NCBI GenBank assembly: GCA_964528445.1
Contig: CAZGSL010000018.1
Span: forward strand, 1-37,649
Reading direction: 5' to 3'
Origin: JAXHMM01 sp964528445
GTDB taxonomy: Bacteria > Bacteroidota > Rhodothermia > Balneolales > Balneolaceae
DNA length: 37,649 nucleotides
Of the stretch, positions 8,312 through 16,216 are shown in pieces. A model generated the notes under the pieces. The model ran no database searches. It was not told the DNA's origin and worked only from the letters and a program-made list of their open reading frames with translations. A program made the translations under genes and the position numbers. Numbering within the stretch: the first letter of the stretch is position 1; the number at the start of each line of letters is the position of its first letter.

Positions 8312-9045
8312 TGGCGGCGGGAAATCCCGACATTGAACGGTACGAAGATCTTGATCCGCGGAAGGCGACTGAACTTCAGCTGTCCCTAAGGCAGAAGATC
8401 AAGCTGGCTCCCCTGGAGGGTGAGGTAAAAACCGTGGGAGGGGCAGACCTATCCTACGACCGGGGTTCGAACCGGGTGCATGCCGGAATCACGGTATTGT
8501 CGCTTCCCGGGCTTGAACTGCGGAGCTGGTCGCTCTACACCACCGAGGTCTCCTTTCCCTACGTCCCGGGCCTGCTTGCCTTCCGGGAACTGCCTCCCCT
8601 GTGGAAAGCGTGGGAGCTGTGCCGAAAGAAACCGGATGTGCTTATTCTCGACGGACACGGCCTGGCGCACCCGAGGCGCATGGGCGTCGCCACCCATTTC
8701 GGCGTTCTGGCCGACCACCCGACGGTTGGATGCGCCAAAAACGTGCTCACGGGAGATTACAAGGAGCCGGGCATCCAGAAGGGTAACTACAGCTGGCTAA
8801 TCGAGGAGAACGAGAAGATCGGGATGGCCCTGAGGAGCCGGACCAAGGTAAACCCTATCTACGTCTCGCCTGGACACCGAATGGACTTTGAGGGCTCCCT
8901 CCGAATCGTGAAAAGCGCTCTCGGCAAATACAAACTGCCCGAAACAACCCGGACGGCCCACCGACTGGTAAACGAGCGGCGAAAGGGAAAACGCGAAGAC
9001 GGTTACCGGGAGACGCGTGATGATTCGCCCGGCACCAGGAAATAA
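8311..9045 (+). CDS. nfi: Endonuclease V (deoxyinosine 3'-endonuclease)
   Basis: A 244-residue endonuclease V, slightly longer than the usual 220-230 because of a charged C-terminal tail. It cuts the second phosphodiester 3' of deoxyinosine to start repair of deaminated adenine. The three metal-binding acids of the family are present: Asp46 in GGADLSY, Glu93 in AFRELPPL and Asp114 in ILDGHG. The strand-separating wedge appears as PYVPG at 83-87, followed by RMGVATHFGVL and the NPIYVSPGH element. The start overlaps the stop of the upstream permease gene by one base. The arsenic operon begins 75 bases downstream with its own promoter. Confidence 0.95.
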   Translation: MAAGNPDIERYEDLDPRKATELQLSLRQKIKLAPLEGEVKTVGGADLSYDRGSNRVHAGITVLSLPGLELRSWSLYTTEVSFPYVPGLLAFRELPPLWKAWELCRKKPDVLILDGHGLAHPRRMGVATHFGVLADHPTVGCAKNVLTGDYKEPGIQKGNYSWLIEENEKIGMALRSRTKVNPIYVSPGHRMDFEGSLRIVKSALGKYKLPETTRTAHRLVNERRKGKREDGYRETRDDSPGTRK

Positions 9046-9077
9046 ATCCCCTGACGCCCTTGAAACCCACCGGATCT

Positions 9078-9106
9078 TTGATTACTTTATATCGTAAATC
9101 TACGAT
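9078..9106 (+). promoter_or_regulatory. Promoter of the arsenic operon
   Basis: TTGATT (9078-9083) and TACGAT (9101-9106) are separated by exactly 17 bases and look like sigma-70-type -35 and -10 boxes. The -10 box lies inside the right arm of the palindrome at 9090-9107. Predicted transcription start is near 9113, giving a very short leader before the arsR ATG at 9121. Confidence 0.6.
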
Positions 9107-9107
9107 A
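9090..9107. promoter_or_regulatory. ArsR-type operator palindrome
   Basis: TATCGTA-AATC-TACGATA is a perfect 7-base inverted repeat 13 bases before arsR. It covers the -10 box and part of the spacer of the candidate promoter. A dimeric ArsR/SmtB repressor bound here would block RNA polymerase, and arsenite binding would release it. Confidence 0.75.
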
Positions 9108-9120
9108 AACGATTAAAGCA

Positions 9121-9456
9121 ATGGCAATTACCAAGTCACAACGCTTCAATACCGCCCGAAATCGTACAGCGGAGCTTATGAAGGCCCTCGGGCACCCGGC
9201 CCGGGTAGCCATACTGGAATTGCTGGCGGATCGACAGACCTGCATCTGCGGGGATATTGCCGAAGAGCTTCCCCTGGCACAATCCACGGTCTCCCAGCAC
9301 CTGAAGGCCCTTAAGAAGGCCGGAATCATCAAAGGAGAAATCGACGGGGTGCGTACCTGCTACTGCCTGGACGAGGAGGGGATAACAGAATTGAGCGAAT
9401 ACCTCCTTCCGCTCATCAACAATCTTTCAAACGCAACCGAATACAATTGGTGCTGA
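9121..9456 (+). CDS. arsR: ArsR/SmtB-family arsenite-responsive repressor
   Basis: A 111-residue winged-helix metalloregulator of normal ArsR length. The recognition helix lies in the LAQSTVSQHLKALKKAG region (53-68). Cys41 and Cys43 (TCICGD) form the alpha-3 Cys-X-Cys pair used by E. coli-type ArsR to bind As(III)/Sb(III). Extra cysteines sit at 80 and 82 (TCYC) and at the C-terminal residue 111, which could supply the third ligand. It is the first gene of the operon, with a palindromic operator over its promoter, and its stop is one base from the arsM start. Presumed to repress arsR-arsM-arsenate reductase until arsenite is present. Confidence 0.93.
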   Translation: MAITKSQRFNTARNRTAELMKALGHPARVAILELLADRQTCICGDIAEELPLAQSTVSQHLKALKKAGIIKGEIDGVRTCYCLDEEGITELSEYLLPLINNLSNATEYNWC

Positions 9457-9457
9457 T

Positions 9458-10282
9458 ATGAATACCCGAAAACAGAGCGACGAAGAGCTGAAAAACACCG
9501 TGCGCGATAAATACAGCCGGATCAGCGAACAGTCAAAGGAGTATAACGAAGGCTCCTGCTGCGGGGCGGGAAACTGCTCCGACGAGGTCTACAACATCAT
9601 GAGCGACGACTACAGCGCCGTCGAAGGATACAACCCGGACGCAGACCTTGGTCTGGGGTGCGGGCTGCCAACGCAATTCGCCAGGATCCGGGAAGGTGAC
9701 ACGGTCATAGATCTGGGTTCCGGGGCCGGAAACGACTGTTTTGTGGCGCGTCACGAAACCGGGCCTGATGGCAAGGTTATCGGAATCGACTTTGCCCAAC
9801 CGATGGTCACCAAAGCCCGTGAAAATGCGGAGAAGCTGGATTTCGGTAACGTCGAATTTCGTCACGGTGATATCGAGGAGATGCCCGTCCCGGACAGTAC
9901 GGCGGACGTAATCGTCAGCAACTGCGTGCTGAACCTTGTGCCGAACAAGCGAAACGTCTTCTCAGAAATCATGAGAGTACTTAAACCGGGGGGACATTTC
10001 AGCATCTCCGATATCGTCCTTGTCGGCGAGTTGCCGGATCCCCTGCGGGAGGATGCCGAAATGTACGCCGGCTGTGTGGCGGGAGCCATCCAGAAGGAGG
10101 AGTACCTGGGACATATCCGGGAGCTGGGTTTTGAGGATCTCCGCATTCAAAAGGAGAAGCCGATCGTCCTGCCGGACGACATCCTGGACCGCTATCTTTC
10201 GGATTCAGAAGTCGAGGCGTTCAAAAACGGGTCCACGGGCATCTACAGCATTACCGTGTTCGCACGAAAACCCCCGTCATGA
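9458..10282 (+). CDS. arsM: Arsenite S-adenosylmethionine methyltransferase
   Basis: A 274-residue ArsM. It transfers methyl groups from SAM to As(III), giving methylated and finally volatile arsenicals. The SAM-binding motif I is VIDLGSGAGND (83-93). The three cysteines conserved in arsenite-methylating ArsM enzymes are present: Cys68 (LGCGLP), Cys156 (SNCVLNL) and Cys206 (YAGCVAGA). A further Cys pair lies at 34-35 with Cys40 (SCCGAGNC), also common in bacterial ArsM. It starts one base after arsR and overlaps the next gene by four bases (ATGA), so the three genes are tightly coupled. Confidence 0.95.
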   Translation: MNTRKQSDEELKNTVRDKYSRISEQSKEYNEGSCCGAGNCSDEVYNIMSDDYSAVEGYNPDADLGLGCGLPTQFARIREGDTVIDLGSGAGNDCFVARHETGPDGKVIGIDFAQPMVTKARENAEKLDFGNVEFRHGDIEEMPVPDSTADVIVSNCVLNLVPNKRNVFSEIMRVLKPGGHFSISDIVLVGELPDPLREDAEMYAGCVAGAIQKEEYLGHIRELGFEDLRIQKEKPIVLPDDILDRYLSDSEVEAFKNGSTGIYSITVFARKPPS

Positions 10283-10884
10283 ATCAACCCTTGATCGACT
10301 ACATCGAGGATGTTTCGGAAGAATTCGCATCCATTCCCGAACGTCGGAGAGAGAAGTTGCGGGAAGTCGTGAAATTCATCCGCAGGTCGGATCCGGATCC
10401 CGCGCGGATTACCTTTATCTGCACCCACAACAGCCGCCGCAGCCTCCTCTGCCAGGTCTGGGCTGCTGCAGCTGCCCGGCACTACGGGATAAGCGGGGTA
10501 GAAACCTACTCCGGCGGCACCGAAGCCACAGCGTTCCATCCCAACGCCGTCGCAGCTTTGCGGCGCGCCGGCTTTACGGTTGAGCGGCAGGGGAACGGGG
10601 AAAATCCGTCCCACCTGATTCGGTACGATCAGGATGCCTGCCCTCTCAACTGTTTCTCCAAACCCTACGACGACCCGCACAATCCGGCGGAGCATTTCGC
10701 GGCGGTGATGACCTGCGCGACGGCCGACCGGGAATGTCCTGCGATACCGGGCGCCGCCCTGCGCGTTTCCCTTCCTTACGAGGACCCGAAAACGGCCGAC
10801 GGCACCCCCGCGGCAGAATTGGTATACGACGAGCGATGCCGCCAAATCGCCCGGGAGATGTGCTGGATGCTGAAGTCGGTGTAG
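10279..10884 (+). CDS. Thioredoxin-type arsenate reductase / low-molecular-weight phosphatase-fold protein
   Basis: A 201-residue protein with a low-molecular-weight tyrosine-phosphatase fold. The P-loop CTHNSRRS places the nucleophile at Cys48 and the arginine at Arg54 (CX5R). A later segment VMTCATADRECP has Cys146 and Cys153 seven residues apart, the same spacing as the Cys82/Cys89 resolving pair of S. aureus pI258 ArsC. This supports arsenate reduction regenerated by thioredoxin. It differs from classical ArsC (about 131 aa) by a 40-residue N-terminal helical extension and an insert with Cys121 and Cys125. Its ATG overlaps the arsM stop by four bases. It would supply arsenite to ArsM. An alternative is a protein-tyrosine phosphatase, less likely given the operon. 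Confidence 0.85.
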   Translation: MNQPLIDYIEDVSEEFASIPERRREKLREVVKFIRRSDPDPARITFICTHNSRRSLLCQVWAAAAARHYGISGVETYSGGTEATAFHPNAVAALRRAGFTVERQGNGENPSHLIRYDQDACPLNCFSKPYDDPHNPAEHFAAVMTCATADRECPAIPGAALRVSLPYEDPKTADGTPAAELVYDERCRQIAREMCWMLKSV

Positions 10885-10906
10885 CTATTCGCCGAAACGG
10901 AAACGG

Positions 10907-13132
10907 TCAGTAGTTGAACGTATAGGTGTACTTGACCAGTATCGTCCTCCGGTTGCTCAGGGGACGAGCAGGAGTGTGCGAATGCCGGTCGGTGTTCAAC
11001 CCCTCGTTGTAGACCAGGTAGAGGTCGTTGCCCTCCCGCGGATTGTAACGCAGCCGGAAGTTGGAGGTGACGCGCTCCGCGGCGTTGCTGAACTGAACGA
11101 ACGTGGAAACCGACAGCTCCGTATTGAAATAGTATCGCAGCCGTAGTCGCGCGATATGCGCGGTGAAGGAGCGGTTCCGTTCGGGAAAGTTCAAATGGGT
11201 GACCTGGTAGTGGCCGCCCAGACTCAGGTGAGAACTGGCACTCCAGCTCGGAGAAACGCTGCCGGTCCAGCGGCGACCGTCGTAAAATTCTCCGATATCC
11301 ACGGAGGCGCTTCCCGTCATGTCATGGGAGGATGAAGTCCGGTAACTCATGCCCATCGCGTAGTTGTGATATCCTCCGGCGTGGACGGGAATGCCGCCCG
11401 GCAGTTCAAACTCCCTAAGCAGGTGCTCGTAATCGAGAGAGGGGCCGAGGCTGAGGGAAGCTCCCGAATTGTAGTTTACATTCAGACGGGAGCCCAGGGT
11501 GGACGACTCCACCGATCCGTCGGAGTTGCGCAGGTAGCCGTTTGCCCGGATCGAAACTCGGTAGTTCTGAACGGGGGAGGAGTCATCGGCAAACCATCCG
11601 TAAAAGAAATTGTCGCCGATCCGGGTGTAGTCGCTTCGGGTCAGAAAGCCGGATTCCGGATTGAACCGGTTTCCGGAACGGGCAAATCCCAGGCTGTAGC
11701 CGAATCCCTCTATTTTCCGGGTCTCCCACCTCGCGCGGATGAAAGTGGGATCCAGGGAGAAAGGATTAATCTCCCGTTCGCTGTCCAGCGTCTGGGCCAG
11801 GTTGTAACTCAGGTAATCCTGTCCGCCGAGATGAATCACTCCATCCATACCATAGGCGTAGTTGTATCCACCCTCGCCGTCTACCCGGCTGGTGAACATA
11901 CCTCCGGCATAGGAGTTGGGATTGAACACTTTGCGTCTCACCCGAAATACTCCAAAGTTTTCGGTGGGAATGTCCCCGGAAGCTCCGGTCTGCATGTTAA
12001 TAAGTCCGATGTCCCACTCGCCTGAGGTGCCCGTCAGACGGAGTCCCCCGAGGATCGGTATCTGCCTCCCCCCGTTGATTCCGATACGCCGGCTGTAGAA
12101 CAGACGGGACCGGGAACCCAGGGGGAAATCGAAGAGACTGGACCGCTCCTGGAAAAACTTTCGCTTTTCAGGGAAAAACAGGGAGAAACGGGTCAGATTC
12201 ACCTGCTGGTTGTCGGCCTCCACCTGTGCGAAATCGGTATTCACGGTCAAATCCAGGGTAAAATTACTGGAGAGTCCCACTTTGAGATCCCCGCCGATAT
12301 CGTAGGTGAAATCATCCCTGCGGACATACTCCGTCCCCTGCTCGTTAAGCGTATGCTGCTGAGAGGCGCCCCCCAGCACATAGGGAGTAATCTGCAGGGG
12401 CTGCCTGCTCTGCATTCCCCGGAATACCACGTCCCTTCCCTGGGACGGCTTGAACTGGCCGTAGAAACCCCAGTTGTTCGGGATGGCGGGATAGACAGCC
12501 GACTCGCTCTTGCGGGCGATCCAGCGAAGAACGTTGATTCCCATGGTGACCCTGCCGCCGTCTACCTGGTACCGAAGGCTGGAGAAGGGTATGCGCATCT
12601 CCACCGTCCACCCCTCCTCATTCTGCCGTGTTTCCACATCCCAGAACGTATTCCAGTCGGCGTTGAACGGGGGACGTCCCTCAGCGTCGTTGAGAACGGT
12701 AAAGTCGGTACGTATGCCGGCCGGCGTGGTAAAGAATGAGAGGGCGTTTTCGTTGTTGTTAAACGTATCGAGAACGATGCCAAAAATATCGTTCCCGGTA
12801 CTCATATCGTCCCGCTGATAGGAGTTCACGCGGATTCGGTCGGGACGGGAGTCATACAGCCGGGCTCCCACGTAGAGATGATCGTCGGTATAGCCGATGC
12901 GAATGTCCGACCTTTCGGACGGTTTGTTTCCCGCCTCCGGCACATAGGTGGTCAGCGGGAAGGGTTCCAGGGCGTTCCACGCCTCCTCGTCGGGCACTCC
13001 GTCCAGGGTAATCTCTCCCTGCAGCCGGTCAATTTCCAGGGGAGCGGCAGAAGACTGTGCCCGTACGACCCCGTAGGGGAGTCCGGCGATCAATGCCGCA
13101 AGCAACAAAGATAAAAGGGAGCGAAAAATCAT
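10907..13132 (-). CDS. DUF5916 outer-membrane protein with CBM9-like domain (second copy)
   Basis: From the ATG at 13132, chosen for the AAAGGTG element just upstream and a clean signal peptide (MIFRSLLSLLLAALIAG, cut near VRAQ), the protein has 741 residues. ATG or TTG codons up to 60 bases further upstream are possible but would overlap the preceding gene. The CBM9-like domain (GEITLDGVPDEEAWNALEPF) is followed by a DUF5916 barrel with FFPEKRKFFQERSSLFDFP and a C-terminal aromatic residue (YTFNY). It is related in architecture to the protein at 1125-3428. The gene follows the S9 peptidase with 46 bases between them, suggesting co-transcription and a joint role in peptide or glycan handling at the outer membrane. 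Exact function unknown. Confidence 0.85.
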   Translation of the reverse strand: MIFRSLLSLLLAALIAGLPYGVVRAQSSAAPLEIDRLQGEITLDGVPDEEAWNALEPFPLTTYVPEAGNKPSERSDIRIGYTDDHLYVGARLYDSRPDRIRVNSYQRDDMSTGNDIFGIVLDTFNNNENALSFFTTPAGIRTDFTVLNDAEGRPPFNADWNTFWDVETRQNEEGWTVEMRIPFSSLRYQVDGGRVTMGINVLRWIARKSESAVYPAIPNNWGFYGQFKPSQGRDVVFRGMQSRQPLQITPYVLGGASQQHTLNEQGTEYVRRDDFTYDIGGDLKVGLSSNFTLDLTVNTDFAQVEADNQQVNLTRFSLFFPEKRKFFQERSSLFDFPLGSRSRLFYSRRIGINGGRQIPILGGLRLTGTSGEWDIGLINMQTGASGDIPTENFGVFRVRRKVFNPNSYAGGMFTSRVDGEGGYNYAYGMDGVIHLGGQDYLSYNLAQTLDSEREINPFSLDPTFIRARWETRKIEGFGYSLGFARSGNRFNPESGFLTRSDYTRIGDNFFYGWFADDSSPVQNYRVSIRANGYLRNSDGSVESSTLGSRLNVNYNSGASLSLGPSLDYEHLLREFELPGGIPVHAGGYHNYAMGMSYRTSSSHDMTGSASVDIGEFYDGRRWTGSVSPSWSASSHLSLGGHYQVTHLNFPERNRSFTAHIARLRLRYYFNTELSVSTFVQFSNAAERVTSNFRLRYNPREGNDLYLVYNEGLNTDRHSHTPARPLSNRRTILVKYTYTFNY

Positions 13133-13178
13133 CTGCACCTTTAAGAGAAACGGATTCGTTCTGTCCATAGCCATCACA

Positions 13179-15257
13179 TCAGTAGGACCCAAACCATTCC
13201 AGGATATGCGCCACCTTGGTCATGAGGCGGGAGGGGCGCGAGGAAATGCCGTGCCCCGCCCCGGGAACTCGAACCATCACCGACTCCACCTCTTGCAGTT
13301 TGAGGGCGGTGTAGTACTGTTCGGTTTCGGAGATCGGCGTGCGATAGTCCTCCTCGCCTGTCAGCAGCATGGTAGGCGTGGTTACATTTCCGACCAGGGA
13401 GATGGGCGAGCGGTCCATGTAATGATCGCGGTGCTCCCACGGGTATCCCGGGAACCACCAGCGATAGAAAAAAGAGGGGCCGTCGGCCGTAAGTACGAAA
13501 CTGTACCAGTTGATGACCGGCTTGGCCACCACTGCCGCGCGGAACCGGTCGGTCATCCCTATGCTCCAGGCGGTAAGCACGCCGCCGCCGCTTCCCCCTG
13601 TAATGTAGAGGCTATCGGGATCCGCGTATCCTTTCTCAACAGCCGCGTCGACGCCGGACATCAGGTCAAAGTAGTCGTTGTTGGGATAATTGTGATGGAT
13701 CAGGTTGGCGAATTCCTGGCCGTAGCTGGTACTGCCCCGCGGGTTGGTGTAGAGCACCACGTAACCGGCCGCCGCGTAGAGCTGCACCTCGGATGAAAAA
13801 TGAGGACCGTAGCTTGAGAAGGGACCCCCGTGGATTTCCAGGATCAGCGGGTATTCGCGGGAAGGATCATAGTTTGGGGGCTTCACGATCCAGCCCTGGA
13901 TCTGCCGGCCGTCGTGGGAGGATTCGTACCAGATCTCCTCCACCTCTCCCAGGGTCTTGTGCCCGAAGAGATCCTCGTTAACCGAAGTGAGCTGCCGGGT
14001 AGAAGCGGAGATGCCGGTTCCGGAACCGCTGATGGTGCCCACGCCTAGCTCGGCCGGACGGGTCGGGCTCGAGAGCGTATAGGCAAAGGTACCGCCGGGA
14101 GAGACGGTGTAGCTTCCCCCGTTGTAGGGGCGGCTGCCTCCGCTCCCCACGTCAGCGGCCAGGTCTCTCACATCACCTTCCATGGTGATAAAGGCTACCT
14201 TCGTTTTACCCTCGTCGCCGTAGGAGAAATAAAGGCCGCTGCCGTCTCCTTTCCAGCGCGGGTCGTTCACGCTGCGATCGAACGATTCGGTCAGTACCCG
14301 CTTGCCGCTGCCGTCGCTGTTCATGACGTAGAGATTGTCCTGCTGGTAGCCCAGGTACTCCTCGTCGTAACCGGTGTAGGCGATCTGTTGCCCGTCCGGC
14401 GATACCGCCGGATCACCGTCGGGGCCCAGCCGGTCGGTTAAAGCCATGACAGAACCGTCCTCTACCGTCACGCGGTAGATTTCAGAATTGCTTGGTTCCT
14501 CCTGAGGATCTTCGTGCCGGTTGCCCGAAATATAAATGTATCCACCGTCCGGCGACCACCGGGGAGTGCCGCTGTGGTTATAATCCCCCGATGTCAGCTG
14601 CCGGGGCGTTCCTCCCTTCGCCGGCACCACGAAGAGATGCGTGTAGCCGTCCTCCAGGTAGCCACCGCCGTCCGCACGGTACTCCAGTTTGTCAATCACG
14701 CGGGCGGGTTCCGCCCAGTCAGCTCCTTCCGGTTTCCCGGGGAGGGTAACCATGGGCGGATCGGACTTGGGTACAAACATGGTGAAAGCGATCATTTCGC
14801 CGTCGGGCGACCAGGCCGGGCTTCCGGGCGAGCGTTCCAGGTGCGTAACCTGTGCAGTCTCTCCTGTATCCATCCATCGCACAAACAGTTCCGATCCCTC
14901 ATCCTCCGTAGAGGAGACATAGAGGAGGCGGTCGCCGGAGGGAGACCAGCGCGGGTAGTACTGGGAACCGTCGCCGCTGGTCAGGGGACGATGCCGGCTG
15001 CCGTCGGCATTGATGGTCCAGAGATTGTTCCGGCCCCGGTCGTTCTGGATGTCCATGGAATTTCGTACGTAGATGATCTGCTGGCCCGAGGGAGATATGC
15101 GCGGATCGCCAACAGATTCAAGGTCAAAAACGTTTTCCAGGTTAAACCGGTCATCAGAGCCGGTCGGCAGCTGCGCAGAGGAATCCTCCGCGTACAGGAA
15201 AAAGAGTGCGAAGGCGAGAAAAACGGTAGAGATACTTCTGATTGTACGGGCAAACAT
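13179..15257 (-). CDS. Secreted S9-family peptidase (prolyl oligopeptidase/acylaminoacyl-peptidase type)
   Basis: A 692-residue exported serine peptidase. A signal peptide covers about 1-29 (cut after SSAQ). Residues about 35-420 form a WD40/TolB-like beta-propeller with repeated SPDG and WSPDG turns. The C-terminal alpha/beta-hydrolase domain has Ser556 in GGSGGG, Asp637 in GEEDYRTP and His669 in GAGHGI, the expected catalytic triad. Such enzymes remove or cut short peptides in the periplasm. A strong GGAGG ribosome-binding site lies before the ATG at 15257, and a candidate promoter sits at 15288-15317. The second DUF5916 gene follows. Confidence 0.94.
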   Translation of the reverse strand: MFARTIRSISTVFLAFALFFLYAEDSSAQLPTGSDDRFNLENVFDLESVGDPRISPSGQQIIYVRNSMDIQNDRGRNNLWTINADGSRHRPLTSGDGSQYYPRWSPSGDRLLYVSSTEDEGSELFVRWMDTGETAQVTHLERSPGSPAWSPDGEMIAFTMFVPKSDPPMVTLPGKPEGADWAEPARVIDKLEYRADGGGYLEDGYTHLFVVPAKGGTPRQLTSGDYNHSGTPRWSPDGGYIYISGNRHEDPQEEPSNSEIYRVTVEDGSVMALTDRLGPDGDPAVSPDGQQIAYTGYDEEYLGYQQDNLYVMNSDGSGKRVLTESFDRSVNDPRWKGDGSGLYFSYGDEGKTKVAFITMEGDVRDLAADVGSGGSRPYNGGSYTVSPGGTFAYTLSSPTRPAELGVGTISGSGTGISASTRQLTSVNEDLFGHKTLGEVEEIWYESSHDGRQIQGWIVKPPNYDPSREYPLILEIHGGPFSSYGPHFSSEVQLYAAAGYVVLYTNPRGSTSYGQEFANLIHHNYPNNDYFDLMSGVDAAVEKGYADPDSLYITGGSGGGVLTAWSIGMTDRFRAAVVAKPVINWYSFVLTADGPSFFYRWWFPGYPWEHRDHYMDRSPISLVGNVTTPTMLLTGEEDYRTPISETEQYYTALKLQEVESVMVRVPGAGHGISSRPSRLMTKVAHILEWFGSY

Positions 15258-15287
15258 AGAGAGCCTCCGATTTGGTTTGGGTTTGCC

Positions 15288-15317
15288 CTAATATGCAAAA
15301 AAGAAGGGGAATATCAA
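15288..15317 (-). promoter_or_regulatory. Candidate promoter of the S9 peptidase gene
   Basis: On the minus strand, TTGATA (15312-15317) and TATTAG (15288-15293) are 18 bases apart, with a T-rich spacer, about 31 bases before the S9 start codon. The -35 box overlaps the stop of the SDR gene. This would let the peptidase and the DUF5916 gene be expressed apart from the TonB operon upstream. Confidence 0.4.
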
Positions 15318-16198
15318 TTGTTGGGGCGCCCGCAATATGCCTCTGCGAATTCCGCCAGGGTGGTCCGGGGTTTACCCAGCTCCTCCCAGGTATCACCCGA
15401 TTCGAACTGCTCGTCGAAATGGTTGATGGCATAGAGAATACGGTACTGATAATCCAGGGTGGAGGAAAAGGGAGAGAGCAGCCGGAAAGGCCAGAGCGGC
15501 GCCTTCATGGTCTTGAGCCGTTCTCCTCTGCAGTTTCTGATAAACTCCTCGGCGGCTTCCTCGAAATTAAATGATTCGGGTCCCTGGACAGTGTATTCCC
15601 GGTTTCGATCCTCTTCCAGCCGGAAAGAGGCCGCCACCTGCTGGCCGAAATCCTCCGCTCCGATCCACCAGCTCTGCGTTCGCTGGGTCCCACCCAGCAT
15701 GATTCTCCGCCCGCTCATCTGCAGCTCGGTAATGTTTTCAAAGAAATTCGACGGGTAGAAAATAGTGGCAGTCACTTCGGATTCCCGAAGCATGCGGCAG
15801 GCTTCGCGCTTGCAGTCGAAGACCCACCAGTCGATCCCTTCGTAGCGGGTGACCAGCGCGCTGAGATATCCGATTCGCCGAACGCCGCATTCCCGGGCCG
15901 CTTCAATCAAATGGCGTACCCCCTCCACCTCGGTTCTGAACTCGGCGTTTCGTTCGTGCGGATCGGTACTCAGACTGGCATACACGCCCTCCATTCCCCG
16001 AAGAGCGGCTCGCAGAGAGGAGGGATCCCTCAGATCAGCCCGAACCACTTCCACGTCCCCGGACAGCAGGCCGCGAGCTTTATCGGGATTTCGTGCCAAG
16101 ATCCGGAGATCGAATCCCCCGGCATGCAGTTGTCTGGCGACGTATCTGCCCAGCATACCGGTGGCTCCGATAACAGCGATGGAACGGAGGGAGCTCAT
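15314..16198 (-). CDS. NmrA-like NAD(P)-binding short-chain dehydrogenase family protein
   Basis: A 294-residue atypical SDR. The N-terminal Rossmann nucleotide motif is VIGATGMLGRYVARQL (GxxGxxG at about 11-17), followed by the atypical-SDR pattern of NmrA and complex I NDUFA9-like proteins (LARNPDKARGL, GDVEVVRADLRDPSSL). The classical YxxxK catalytic motif is not evident. NmrA-like members can act as redox sensors, epimerases or quinone reductases, and the substrate here is unknown. It lies 18 bases downstream of the tonB-family gene in the same direction and could be its distal operon member. Confidence 0.82.
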   Translation of the reverse strand: MSSLRSIAVIGATGMLGRYVARQLHAGGFDLRILARNPDKARGLLSGDVEVVRADLRDPSSLRAALRGMEGVYASLSTDPHERNAEFRTEVEGVRHLIEAARECGVRRIGYLSALVTRYEGIDWWVFDCKREACRMLRESEVTATIFYPSNFFENITELQMSGRRIMLGGTQRTQSWWIGAEDFGQQVAASFRLEEDRNREYTVQGPESFNFEEAAEEFIRNCRGERLKTMKAPLWPFRLLSPFSSTLDYQYRILYAINHFDEQFESGDTWEELGKPRTTLAEFAEAYCGRPNN

Positions 16199-16216
16199 AG
16201 ATATGGCTTCTTCCGG

